Assembly (NCBI GenBank): GCA_027405735.1
Contig: JAPEHQ010000005.1
Span: forward strand, 372,001-436,000
Origin: Mucor racemosus
Taxonomy: Eukaryota > Mucoromycota > Mucoromycetes > Mucorales > Mucoraceae
Direction: 5' to 3'
DNA length: 64,000 bases
Positions 32,805 through 43,624 of the stretch are shown here, in pieces. Both the position numbers and the translations under genes were made by a program. Each line of letters opens with the position of its first letter. Positions within the stretch are counted from its first letter, which is position 1. The notes beneath the pieces are model-generated. The model did not search any database, was not told where the DNA came from, and worked only from the letters and a program-made list of their open reading frames with translations.

Positions 32805-34057
32805 AGTTATTATTGCAAGAAGTAGATAACAACTTTATAATTTATTTATGTAATACTGTTTATATTTTTTTTACATATTTCTCACAGGTGGAATCGAAGA
32901 AACAAAACCAGGCACAATTATTGTGTCCCGGACAGATTCTATGCCTCTTGCCGGACAACACCAATCGCTATTTGTCGGTTCTTCAATTATATGTAGTTAA
33001 TATGTAGTGCCTACTATGCACCATGTTGGCTATACAATATTGAGTTGTCATGGGAACTTTTCAAGACAGAAAGTACTTTTATTTAATTTCTGCATATCCA
33101 ATGTTGATGCCATATCAAACTGGGAGGCACACACAATGATTTCGACCTCAAAAAAGTGGGGTATATATCAAATAACTGCGATAGAAAAGATAGCACTTCA
33201 ATCATTTTATTCAGGAAGATAAAATTGGCCAAATACTAAAGCTTGAATCCCTAAAACAGTGTAAACTCAATATATGGCAGCCTTAGATATTAGAAATATA
33301 AGGAAGAGCACAGTAAAAAGGACAAATGAAGCGAGACCGAAATAAGCTCAAATTGCAGCAATCTTTGAAATCGTAAAGATGTAAACCTATCTATAACTGA
33401 TTAGTAGTATCAAAATGTTTTATGGTGTTAATAGGAAAACAGTATGAAACGAGCAGAAAGGAGCGAACCACAGTCCAGTCAATATATTTGGATAGACAGA
33501 GTGGTTTATGAGGTTTTGGTGTAGATGAAATTTGTTTGATAATATGAAACGCCTACTTCTCTTTTCTTGAATTGATAAAACAAAAGATACTTCTTCTCAT
33601 AATTTACCTAGTAAATTAGTAACATGACAACTGACATCAATGCTTTATTTGAATATCAAATCAATGTAATGTAGATCCTTCTGATTGAAATACTTTTATA
33701 TAATCTTATTTTTGATCGGGGAAAGTATTTACATGTCGACAAAGCCAATAATGCAATTTGGTTAATCTAAAAAGCAAAAAGGCAGCGTATATCATTACGT
33801 GTTGCTTTATCTGGGATGTCCCAATTGAGTATTCTTTACATATTTTAGTTGGAACATTATCATCTTATGTTAAACAAATTACATTACCAATAATAAGCGG
33901 AACCCTATTTCATCTTATGCTTTCTGAAAAATACGGGTCATTATAGCGTCATTGTTTATGCTTTTATTGGAAGTTGATTTCTACAAGAAAAACAAAGGTA
34001 CACAAAATAGGTCATGATACGTCAGGTGCAGAATATAATCATTTATTATTGGATAAT
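32805..34057. other. Intergenic, Crypton-2 5' flank
   Basis: About 1.25 kb, AT-rich. It probably contains the unlocated right end of Crypton-2. Small ORFs (33007-33222, 33758-33946) lack ATG starts or known motifs. Confidence 0.4.
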
Positions 34058-34816
34058 TTAACAGATTGGAAACCAAGATGTGAACCAAGTTGATAAATTC
34101 ATTGATTTTTGTTGTTGTCTAGAAGTATTTGTAGATAAATCAGTGATACTGCTATCTATACTGCGGCAATCGTCATCGTTATCATCGTCATCATCTACTT
34201 TACATGAAGAAGGTTGATAACCTCTTTCTCTTAATAACTGATGTGTCCATAATAAATAAAGCCCTTCATCATCATCATTTGGACTTATAGTAGATGGTGT
34301 CGTTGCTGTAGATAAATTTGCAGCCGTAGTTTGTATGTAATTAAAGTCTAGATCGTCAAATGGTACCATAATCTTCACTTAGTCACATTGTACAATCTGT
34401 GACATGTTTGATTTATACATACCTGATTGTGAGAATACGGAACCATAATGAGGATGGGTTGTGTTTGGTAATCTATTACTATTGATATCTAACTGTGTAG
34501 TATTGAACTGTTCTTCTATTAACTATTAGCATGGTTTTAAGCATTGAACAATTTGAAATTTCATTTACCTATTGGTTCTTTAGAGTCATTGACTAGAAAT
34601 GAATATGCTGATGAAGATGGTGTTGGTGGTAATTCTGGATGATAAGGAGAAGAATGTGTTTGCGCTGATGATTTATGAAATAAGATCGGCTATTTCAAAA
34701 AGGGTTCAATTGATTGAATACTAAATAGACAGCTATACTAAACTCACCTTTTTTTCGTCTTCTTGGTATAAAGAGGGTGATGTAGAATTAGGATTACGGA
34801 TGATACTATAAGACAT
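34058..34816 (-). CDS. Hypothetical 200-aa acidic protein
   Basis: Four exons on the minus strand (34748-34816, 34569-34689, 34423-34515, 34058-34377) join in frame into 200 aa. The N-terminal half is Ser/Pro/Thr-rich (SSPYHPELPPTPSSSAYSF) and looks disordered. The central part holds EGLYLLWTHQLLRERGYQPS, a likely amphipathic helix. A run of Asp follows (VDDDDDNDDD), and the C-terminus is the aromatic NLSTWFTSWFPIC, which might anchor or bind a partner. I do not recognise the family. The three introns all have good donors and acceptors and keep the frame, which is the main reason to believe it. It is tandem with the amidohydrolase. Confidence 0.62.
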
Positions 34817-35034
34817 TAGATATGGAAAAGAAGAAAAAAAGGATAATGGAATCAAAAAAAAAAGATAATTGATAGCAACAGTTGCCTATTTATACGTTTC
34901 TTTTTTATTTATATATCAAGTTTGTTGTAATCATGACATTGAATTTTACCACCGAAATCCCCAATATAGAGAGCAGAGAGCGTCGGCTTATTAATTTACT
35001 GAAATACAGAGATGATACAAGAAGCACAACATTT

Positions 35035-35976
35035 TTACTTGGTATGATTCAATTTATAAAATTGAGTAGCATTTATAACAAACAATTTATCTTTTTCCTC
35101 TTCTGTCCAATCTTTGATTATTTCAGATAAAATTTCTAGCCATTGCTGCCATTTCAATTCATATTTTGCTAATTCACAAATCGGCCAATCGCCTCCAAAC
35201 ATTAATCTGTCAATACCAAATGTATCTTTTGCAACCTGAATGAATGGCCTCAATAGTTGCACTACTTGACTTTGCGTTTTCTGATCATCAATCTTGAATT
35301 CTGTAATTAAGCCTGATACTTTACAAGACACATTATCCAATTTGCTCAAGTCATACATTTGTTCTTTCCAAAATTCAAATCTAGCATCCCCGGGTTGACT
35401 ATCGCAAGGTGGCTTACCCATGTGGTCAAGAACAAATTGAACACGAGGACACTGTGCAACAAGAGTTTTCAAAGGAGGAAACTGTTCAGGAGAATCATTA
35501 CAATTGATATTCAAGTCGAAACTCAGATTATATGATTCTAGAAGCTGCACTCCTCGAACAAAGTCTGCGTCTAATATCCGCTGAGGATCTTTTGAAGGAT
35601 CCTGGATCAAGTAACGAACTCCTTTTAATCTACTATTGGTGATACGCATTAATGTTCGTAGGTAACCATCTACTTGATCACCTTGATGTACAGGTGCAAA
35701 TGCTACTATACCACCTATACCTCCAAATACCTCGGTTGATTGTAATTGTTCCGCATATTGTGTGATCCAATCTGCTTCCACTAATCCATGGTAACAATCA
35801 ACATCTGTTTCCACATAAACAGCTTTTACAACATGAGCTTTCTTCACTTTTTCAGAATAATCGACGGCATCTTTATGAGTATCAAATGCACTTCCTTTTA
35901 CCCAAGATACATTGACTTTATCAGGATGCCAAAAGTGAACATGTGCGTCAATAATAGATTTGGGAATAGGTCCCAT
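35035..35976 (-). CDS. Amidohydrolase-2 family metal-dependent hydrolase (lactonase-like)
   Basis: A single exon of 313 codons from MGPIPKSIIDAHVHFW. It is a TIM-barrel amidohydrolase with the N-terminal metal motif DAHVHFW (His12, His14), a central HxGKPP-like LDHMGKPP, and the late acid in LMFGGDWPICELA. Order and length match the fungal and bacterial Amidohydro_2 group that includes L-fucono-1,5-lactonase and 2-pyrone-4,6-dicarboxylate lactonase, so sugar-acid lactone hydrolysis is a reasonable guess. An upstream in-frame ATG at 36072 would add 32 residues with a hydrophobic run; I prefer the inner start because the conserved fold begins right after it. There is no neighbouring sugar-acid gene to fix the substrate. 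Confidence 0.85.
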   Translation of the reverse strand: MGPIPKSIIDAHVHFWHPDKVNVSWVKGSAFDTHKDAVDYSEKVKKAHVVKAVYVETDVDCYHGLVEADWITQYAEQLQSTEVFGGIGGIVAFAPVHQGDQVDGYLRTLMRITNSRLKGVRYLIQDPSKDPQRILDADFVRGVQLLESYNLSFDLNINCNDSPEQFPPLKTLVAQCPRVQFVLDHMGKPPCDSQPGDARFEFWKEQMYDLSKLDNVSCKVSGLITEFKIDDQKTQSQVVQLLRPFIQVAKDTFGIDRLMFGGDWPICELAKYELKWQQWLEILSEIIKDWTEEEKDKLFVINATQFYKLNHTK

Positions 35977-37199
35977 TTTCTGTTGTTGTTTTGTAAAGAG
36001 AAAATAAAATAGCAAAAAAAAGGTAATCCTTGACAAAGATTGTTGCTGTAAATATATATTTGTGTTGTACAACTGTATGCGCAGGTTTTTTATTTCATAT
36101 CTTTCTTTTTGCGCGTTTAGGGATTTTTATTTACAAAATAGATGCATCATTTTCTCCGAGGAAGTTCTCACACTAGCCTCCATTTTATTCTGGTGGGAAA
36201 TTTTTATGTTCCTTGTTTGGATTTCGTTTAGCAACAATATGAAAAAGAATGTATGGTTTTATGATTCAAACATTGTTGATTAGTATTCAATTGAGTGCAT
36301 TCGAAAGTTTTTTTTTTTAATTAATTAGTTGTAATGATTCACATTACATGTTGTTTCAACATTTGCATGGATTAGTTTCAGTTGCATATTTTATATAAAT
36401 ATGTAAATGTCAAATCAGATATTGAGCCTTGGTGAAAATATCTGTTCTCGTTTTTATTAACTTTATTATATTTTAACTATTCAATAAATTATTCTAAAGT
36501 ACAAATTCCAATTATTATTAATACTGTTATCCCTATATTATTTACATTTAATATATAGTAAGCGTTGTCCAGATAATAATTGTAACAAGTAGAGTAACAC
36601 CAATCTCTCTACCTTTTAGTGCATTATTATATCAATCGTTCTTGTTGATCTAAAGATGTTTGTACTTCATTACATTAAGGATCAACATGAATCACCAAAA
36701 TATTCAGTTACCTAACATCCAAATTATCAACAATACAGAGCTTTAAAGAGTTTTATAATCATACATAAAAGTTTGGTCACGGCTAGAATAAGATGCAATG
36801 TTAATTTAATGCCTAGGCTCCATTTTGGAATTTTTTGATTCACAAATATCGCATGCTTTTACGGTTTTATTTTGAATTACGCTCAGTTATTTATCGAGTG
36901 ATTTTGCATTCTAATTATGCGTATACCTCCATGAATATACAATTGGCAGTAACACGATGCACTGCATCAAATTTCTTGCAATTTATTTTACAATATTTGT
37001 GAGTTTCATAAGTTTTTATAGCTTTTATAAAAGAACAGCGTGTTTGGTTTCGTGATGCCCTATAATCGATTAGAAATATTGACCTGTTGAGAAAAAAAAG
37101 TTACAATCCGTAAGTTAAAATGGATTCTGATATTTTTTACAGATCCATTTCGGGTGAAATTTGAATTTTCAATTTTCATAGTTTTCAGTATTCAAAATC
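35977..37199. other. Intergenic, amidohydrolase promoter and repeat debris
   Basis: No gene is seen. It includes the promoter for the minus-strand amidohydrolase and a copy of a short dispersed repeat at 36330-36432. Confidence 0.45.
36330..36432 (-). repeat. Short dispersed repeat D, copy 1
   Basis: Its reverse complement aligns over about 100 bp with 48508-48612. Shared stretches are AATATGCAACTGAAACTAAT, CATGTAATGTGAATCATTAC and GGCTCAATATCTG-like ends. It contains GTAATGATTCACATTAC, a small palindrome. No coding capacity. Confidence 0.75.
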
Positions 37200-38054
37200 G
37201 CAGCGTGCCTTCTTTTCTATAATAATTAACCTCGTACTAAGCATTTTTTAGGATATACGTTAGACGTTGCTATATATACGGATATGAATTGATCGCATTC
37301 TGCTACATATTCCTAATTTATTTTATATCTCACGAAAAACTCAAAAGCAGGTAAAGTCCATGGCTTTTTCCTTGAAAACTGGGTCTCATTTTTCATCACT
37401 GCTCTACTTTTTTTTCCATTAAATAATACCAAGAAAAAATTATATGACAATGTACCTGAGATGTTCACCTTTAACCCAAAAGCAAGTATCCAAAAATATC
37501 TTATTTTTTGCAGTTGGTATAAATTTTTTAGTGCTAATGTTTCAGATTTTTACACGTATTTCACTGGTAAAAATTGAAAACTTTGAGGCTTCATATCTCT
37601 GCAAAAAATTAAGCTATACTAACAACTTCTAATAATTAAACTTACCTTTTTTGACGTACTCTATAACATATTTTGATATAAAAAAATTCTGAACACTTTT
37701 ATTTTTTTTTCATTTTTTGGGCATTTTTGTAGTAGATTTCAAAACATTTGTTAAATTGAGCAATGCTTTTTTTATATTTATATCATCAACCTCGTTGGGC
37801 TCTCTCGGACCCAATTTAGTTTTTTTCAAAATATTGATTTTTCGTGGATATATCCTCAAAAATGTGTGCAAAGAGATACCTTCGCTTCTACCTCCCAATT
37901 TTCCCTTGTATACCCTCATCCCAAATTCTGAATTTGAAAAAAAAATTGACAAAAATCTTGTTTTCTCTACGAAAAATGCAGCTAGAAGCTTCAGCAATAG
38001 CTCGATCGTTAGCTATTTTTGCTGCACATTATTTGTATTAATTATTTTGAAGTA
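37200..38054 (+). repeat. Long dispersed repeat, copy B, first part
   Basis: Colinear with 47130-47903 (copy C), near-identical from about 37540, and with copy A inverted. It is cut at TA 38053-38054 by the Tc1 element and resumes at 39700. It keeps the conserved minus-strand reading frame FLRIYPRKINILKKTKLGPR. Confidence 0.88.
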
Positions 38055-38268
38055 CAGTGACCCCCAAAACTGTCCCAATGTTTCCTAGTTTTGAGTTTAG
38101 TATGATTTTCAGGTACAACAAATATATTTAAAGTACGACATATTTTATATATTTCGGAAGATCAATTAATTTCCTTTTATATTAAACTAAAAAAATCTCG
38201 AATTTCATTGGTCCGCTATATTTATACCCTGTCTGGGACAGCATATGCATTGGGACAGTTTTGAGAGC
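38055..38268 (+). repeat. Tc1 left terminal inverted repeat
   Basis: 214 bp, paired with 39486-39699. The inner end is marked by CATTGGGACAGTTTTGAGAG. Confidence 0.92.
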
Positions 38269-38432
38269 TTACGCGGGAAAAAATATAATCCTATTTAATA
38301 GTCCGTCCAAAGGCCGTTTCTTTCCAAATATACTTTCACACAATTGGGCATGCTATCAAAAACTTTTTGGCACTCCTCCTGTTTAATGGTGTTGTACCAA
38401 ACCTCAGTTACACGCTCCGAAAGATCAAGGAT

Positions 38433-39336
38433 TCATTTGGGCGCTGTTTTGTACTCATTAAGCCTCCTCTTTAATAAGATCCACATATTTTCGATCGGAT
38501 TCAAGTCAGGAGATAGCGGAGACCAATTTATTACTTCATAGTCTTGATCCAATAGATATTCCTTGACTAAATTTGACGTATGCTTTGGAGCATTGTCATG
38601 CTGGAAAATGATCTGATCACGACGAAGGCCTAATTTATCCAAAGTAAAATTGAAAGTCCGCTCCAAATCGTCTTCAAAGATTTGTTTATACAAATGTCGA
38701 TCCACAGTACCCTCAATTCTGCATATCTATCGAACTCCGGCATACGTAATGGCCCTCCAAAACATGACACTCCCACCGCCATCTATAACGGTCATCTTCA
38801 CATAATTAGATTTCAAGCTCTCACCGTCTCAAATCCAAAGCCAGCTTCTTCCATTTAAGTTAAATCTATTGATGTTGGTCTCATCTGATCAAATCACCCT
38901 TTTCCGTTCGTCGGAAGTCCAATCCTTGCGAAGATGACACCATTCTAAACGCCTTTTAATATTAGCCGGAGACAGCATAGGTTTTTTAGGCTTGATAATT
39001 GCTCCTATGCTCCCCCTACGGAGCGATTTCGGACAGTTTCCGGGCTTTTATTAACTCCGAAATTACTCTCAAGTAGTTTAAAATGTTACTTGAATTTTTG
39101 ACTGCTTTTTTTGTTGCTTGGCGAACACAAAACCTTTCATCAGATTCAAACAGCAATTTAAGTCGACCCCTTTTAGACACACCCAAACTTGTGCAACACC
39201 GTTTTTTAATTTTTTCCACAACAGGCTTACCTACATGCAATATTTCCGCAACTTGGCGCACTGATTTACCGGTGTTTAAAAGACTAATGGCATCATTCTC
39301 CTTATTCTCCTGAAGTTTTTTCATATTAATTTTCAA
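38433..39336 (-). pseudogene. Tc1/mariner transposase, broken
   Basis: The N-terminal part (39016-39336) has a helix-turn-helix-like MKKLQENKENDAISLLNTGK, VRQVAEILHVGK. The C-terminal part (38433-38705) has the catalytic FQHDNAPKHTSN and LSPDLNPIENMW, with 34 residues between Asp and Glu (DD34E). The first catalytic Asp is in the SDETN segment near 38885. Between these parts the frame is broken by three in-frame stops (near 38892, 38831 and 38730) and one frameshift near 39025. It is non-functional, so the copy can move only if served by another transposase. Confidence 0.9.
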
Positions 39337-39485
39337 TAGGCCAAAGCACCAGAATCTGTATATGAAATATGCATCTTTTTTATTTTCTTTACCCCATTAG
39401 GTGTTTATTTACTGATTTCCAAGCGCTCAAGATACTAGTGCAAATTATGGTTCTACAATCATCGATTATCTAAAAATCAAAAATG

Positions 39486-39699
39486 GCTCTCAAAACTGTC
39501 CCAATGCATATACTGTCCCAAATTGGGTATAAATTCAATTGACCAATAAAATTCGAGATTTTTTTAATTTAATATAAAAGGAAATTAATTGATCTTCCGA
39601 AATATATAAAATATGTCGTACTTTAAATATATTTGTTGTACCTGAAAATCATACTAAACTTAAAACTAAGAAACATTGGGACAGTTTTGGGGGTCACTG
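39486..39699 (-). repeat. Tc1 right terminal inverted repeat
   Basis: 214 bp, the reverse complement of 38055-38268. Where the two differ it mostly carries T or A against C or G in the left copy. Confidence 0.92.
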
Positions 39700-39976
39700 T
39701 ATGTTTATAAAAAGTGCTGTGTATCTTCAAAAAACCTCCAAAATTTCAATGGCATTTTGTGCAAAATTTAATGTGAAACATTTGTTTGAATTTTGTTTAG
39801 ATAAATGTAGAATCCAAAACTGTACAAAAAACATTTAGTAAGCTATTTCAACTTACTTTGCAGTTCATGAGCCTTTAAGCAATTTTGGTTTTTTGATCAT
39901 TTTCTGGTCGATCTGTCGGATCGATTTTGAAACCCAGTTACCATAGGGTTAAGCTGTAATATGGCCTATTATTTTG
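39700..39976 (+). repeat. Long dispersed repeat, copy B, second part
   Basis: It continues copy B after the Tc1 insertion (GTATGTTTATAAAAAGTG onward) and aligns with 47902-48184. It ends in CCTATTATTTTG (39965-39976), where the Crypton interrupts it. Confidence 0.88.
39965..39976. repeat. Crypton crossover direct repeat, left
   Basis: CCTATTATTTTG, repeated at 42870-42881 and present once in the empty site of copy C. Confidence 0.8.
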
Positions 39977-40058
39977 TGTCGAAGTCCTCGGAAGTCCCGG
40001 AAGTCCCCTACACGATTAGAACCCAGTATGCTAATAAGCTCACTTATTTGAGAAACAA

Positions 40059-40084
40059 CCGTAAATAAGTGCACTTATTTACGG
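40059..40084. repeat. 26-bp perfect palindrome in Crypton-1
   Basis: The half-sites CCGTAAATAAGTG and CACTTATTTACGG are exact reverse complements with no spacer. The palindrome lies about 85 bp inside the left end and about 220 bp beyond the recombinase stop. A looser copy (AATAAGCTCACTTATTTGAG) precedes it at 40033-40052. Confidence 0.92.
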
Positions 40085-40302
40085 ATCAAGTCCCCAGGGA
40101 AAAAATAATAAATTTATGTCAATACAATCATGGCAAGATCGACTTTATTTTGTAAAATGTTATGCTTAGACTTCAATATGATATTATGATACTTGTTGTA
40201 TTTACAGTAAGCTGAATGATGTTTATTTATTGAATATATATGTATATATATAAAAATAATAATAAAATATAAAGAAATGCAAAGAAAGAATAGAAAAAGC
40301 TA

Positions 40303-42661
40303 TTACAATGAGCCATCATTGACTCCAAAGATTTCAATTTTGTTATTCGCCAACCAATGCAACGAGTATCCTTTCTGTGATCTTCTTCTTTCTGCAATAT
40401 TTACTGCAGTTTCTAAACTAATGTTCCTTTTCATGGCGTAATCCTCGATTGTCTTGATGATAAGTTTTCTTCTATTGAAGAACTTCTTTTCCTTCTCTGC
40501 TCGTCTCCATCTTGTTCCAAACTTTTCTTCCAAATCTTGTACCGCATATCCACCGCACAAACCATGTTTCCACTCTCTCCACAAGTCTTTGATGGACACA
40601 ATTCCTCGACTCATTTGGTAATGTGGTACCTTTTCTGTAACTTCAAGAGAATTTGATGATGATGAGGATAATGTTGGTGGTGGTGGATTGGAATTTGACA
40701 TCAAGTTTTGTTGTGGTTTTGTGGTTGCTGAGATGTGAGATTGGCCATTTTGTAAATCTGGTAAGTTCACGCTGAGGTTTATACTTGCTTGACCTGTAAT
40801 TAGACGGGTTATATAATCATTAGTTGTTTCTTGAGTAGTGAGATGATCATTCAATTTTGAAGAAAGGTCATTATGCATTATGCGTATCTTTTCCTCTAAA
40901 ATTGGAACACAACGTTGGAGCAAAATGTTTGCAGGGTCATTGTTATCTTTCATGATCACTGTCATGCGTCTTTGAAGAAGATTTATTAGTTTATACTATA
41001 TAAAACACAAACAAGTGCTTACTCTTTATATTCTAAAAACATAGGATTGGAAACAATTCATTTTGCCATAATGGATGATTGGGGAATTTCTCCATCATCA
41101 CAATTGAATCTTGAATAATAATTTTTCTCAACATAAAAAACAGTTGAAAGCAAGCTTTTGCAGCCACGGTAACTTCCATAGGGTCACCATTATTCTTACC
41201 AACATTCTTAGCTAGTAATCGATCGTTCCATTCATCCAGTAGAGGAAAAATCAACTTGGTCAAATCTTCAGGAGGATCCAGTGAGGCCCTGGGAATGTAA
41301 AATTGTCCTTGCTGAATAGTAAAACCCGCCATTGCTCGCATTGCTTCCCTGGGCAAACCAGTAAGGTAAGCACCATTCATTGTTGTGTTATTCCAACGAC
41401 CGAGACGACGAATTTGGTCTTCGTGAACACCAGCAAGATCAGCCATCCTCGCAGAAGAGCCACGGTTTATATGTGTTTTTGTTTTAGAGAAAATTTTTGC
41501 TCCATCTAATCCTCTTATAACGGCATCACGATGGCTGTTGTAGCTCCAGATTTTCTTTAAATCCTGGTTATCAGATTTAAAAAGCTTTATAAAATACCAA
41601 TTATGAGAAGTAGTGAAGTCGGGAAACGGCTCATTCTCAACATGAAAACGCCAAAACAAATATAGGCCAAGAGACATTATAGGGCAAATTTCAACGCGAG
41701 TGTTACGGATGCAGCCACCAAGTTCCAAGCGGTTATTTTTGTTTGTTTTTCCCTGTCGCAACACCATCACCAGAGCAGGACATTCTATGTCAGGCCTGAT
41801 ACTCTCATTATCTAAATTAACTGTTTGAAAATCTGTCAATTCAGCATGCCTGATAGATTGTCCTCGTAGTAGAAAATAATGGGAGAAAAGAAATGCGGCA
41901 GCATCTCTCAAGTTTTCTCCATGATTTCTTTGGCTATTCAAATAGAACTGTATGACATTTGCTACTTGATCTAATGAAGTATAACCATCGGCAAATGTTC
42001 CTTCTCCACGATCTTCGCAATTAGATCTCTTGGTCTGGAATTCTCGTTCTTTAGCACTTTTCAATACGCTTGCAATTACTTTTCTTGGATTTTTATTACA
42101 ATTTATTTTCTTTATAACTTGTGTCTTGTATAGATCTGTAATTGCTGCTATGTATTGTTCGACAGTTGAAAATTTGATTCTTTGAGCTGCTTTTGTTTTC
42201 GTTTTTCTGCGAGAGAAACGATTTAAAACCTGGGATAATAAGGGCGTACAAGACAGTTAGTATCAAAAGCTAAATTCATTAGCAATATTCTTTGCTTTCA
42301 CCTCCTTGTGTAGAAAATAATTTAATTTTTCCCCAGAAACAATTCCTCTTTGCAATTTATCTTCATGTACAAAGGTTTTCTCTGCCCATGTAAGAAACTC
42401 TTTAGCTTTCGCTGAATATGCTTTTTTAGTGTTTATGGGCCTATTATCTTGAGCTTGTTCAGCAGTAATTTCAAGACTCCTTGCCATGTCATATATTACA
42501 TTGGAACCATCATTTTGGTTGTTGTCAACCATATCAGTATTGACCGTATCAATATCATTAGTGACAATCATATTGATCATATCAATATCATTATCAATCA
42601 AGGTAGAAGATGAAGCGGACATTCTACTATCAATAGATGCAGTTGCAGTTTTCTTAGTCAT
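40303..42661 (-). pseudogene. Crypton tyrosine recombinase with GCR1_C domain, one frameshift
   Basis: Exons 42302-42661, 41023-42229 and 40303-40969 join into about 744 codons with a single missing base near 41055. The intron 42230-42301 has GATACTAACTG and both introns have good donors. An acidic Ile/Asp-rich head precedes a core-binding region (TKKAYSAKAKEFLTWAEKTF, RKTKTKAAQRIKFSTVEQYI). The catalytic domain follows, with LLRGQSIRHAEL (Arg), LRQGKTNKNN (Lys), HINRGSSARMADLAG (HxxR) and LGRWNNTTMNGAYL (Tyr nucleophile). The C-terminal GCR1_C DNA-binding domain reads VSIKDLWREWKHGLCGG and KFGTRWRRAEKEKKFFNRRK. All catalytic residues are intact, so only the indel stands between this copy and activity. 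It is related to the gene at 30371-32804. Confidence 0.88.
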
Positions 42662-42869
42662 TGTATAAGTGGATTATTCTTTTTCAAATGGTTTGTTTAT
42701 TATTTATTTGTTAAAATTAAGAATATTCTCTTCGATGACAGCTCTCAGTAATATTTATTTGTGAAACATTTCATGCAGAAAGCTGATCATAAGACATTTA
42801 TTGATTTGAAGTCCCTCATTAGGGTGGGACTTGAGTCCGGGACTCAGTATGCGAACTTGAAGATAAGTC

Positions 42870-43030
42870 CCTATTATTTTGATTATCTCAACGAAAAATA
42901 TTGATTTTTCGCTGAAATAAAAAGGGCGAAGTAGCTTAGGATTGGATCTATCTTGTGAATACTGTATAAAAATCAATACTTTAATTTAGATGCTCAATTT
43001 TTTATAATCAATTTTAGGTAAATCAGTCAA
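42870..43030 (+). repeat. Long dispersed repeat, copy B, third part
   Basis: It resumes copy B with CCTATTATTTTGATTATCTC and aligns with 48170-48300 through GGATCTATCTTGTGAATA and GCTCAATTTTTTAT. Similarity fades after about 43030. Confidence 0.82.
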
Positions 43031-43624
43031 CAATTTTGGTCAATATTTGGTTAGTGACTCAATGCACTGATATTCTGGAATTAATATTTCTAATTTCCAA
43101 GAGATATTAATGGCCTACAAATTAAAGGTTCATCTTTGAATATTTCACGTGATTTAACTGAATACTATGCGAAAACATTTAAACCCCATTTGAAACACAT
43201 TTAAAATCTACTTTCTGTAATGATCTGCAATTTTGGACTAACAACAAAGGTGGATAATATGCTTATAGATATTATTCTTGTTATTATAAATTGGTGATCA
43301 CTGGGTTGATGAAGGTTGTTGGTGTTCTTATTTGTAAATTAGATATTTATTAGTGAATAAACAAAAGTAAAGGGAGTGTAACAAGACAGATAAATCTACA
43401 AGACTACAAGGGATTATGTAATGATTTCCTTGTAGTGTTTCTATAAGGAATGAGGCAAGGTTTTGCATGAATAAAACTGAAATGTTTGACTCATTACAGC
43501 CGTAAAAACCGGAGACAAAAACCTCATCTCGATGAATTTCAATCCTATTAACTTTTAACTTTACATGAGAGTAGGTACACACCTTGGAAGCGACGATCTT
43601 AAAGGGCAACTGCCACAACCTACT
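43031..43624. other. Diverged spacer of copy B
   Basis: AT-rich with no gene. It occupies the position of 48301-48604 in copy C but is hardly alignable. Confidence 0.4.

Larger units (their letters stand above)
38055..39699 (-). mobile_element. Tc1/mariner DD34E element, 1645 bp, TA target duplication
   Basis: The element begins CAGTGACCCCCAAAACTGTC and ends with its reverse complement. Terminal inverted repeats are about 214 bp (38055-38268 and 39486-39699) with about 15 mismatches, mostly transitions. It is flanked by TA on both sides (38053-38054, 39700-39701). Repeat copy C has GAAGTATGTTTATAAAAAG with a single TA at the matching point, which is the uninterrupted target. Each TIR carries the motif AAAACTGTCCCAATG at the outer end and again, inverted, near the inner end (38248-38262 on the left). 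Confidence 0.95.
39977..42869 (-). mobile_element. Crypton DNA transposon, about 2.9 kb (Crypton-1)
   Basis: The element interrupts repeat copy B. The host repeat stops at CCTATTATTTTG (39965-39976) and resumes with the same 12-mer at 42870-42881. Copy C has CCCTATTATTTTGATTATC once, and copy A has CTATTATTTTGATTATC, both uninterrupted. A short direct repeat with no inverted termini is what recombination between a circular Crypton and its target by a tyrosine recombinase should leave. The ends share (A)C(C/T)CAGTATGC and GAAGTCC-type motifs. A single recombinase gene of three exons fills most of it. Confidence 0.88.

Noticed and set aside
34882..35130. 82-codon plus-strand ORF
   Set aside because: It runs into the antisense of the amidohydrolase 3' end. 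No motif, and no splice continuation found.
35977..36072. 32-residue hydrophobic N-terminal extension of the amidohydrolase
   Set aside because: The catalytic fold starts directly after the inner Met. The extension is low-complexity and reads like an AT-rich 5' UTR.
37717..38088. 123-codon plus-strand ORF in repeat copy B
   Set aside because: It runs across the Tc1 border, so it cannot be an ancestral frame.
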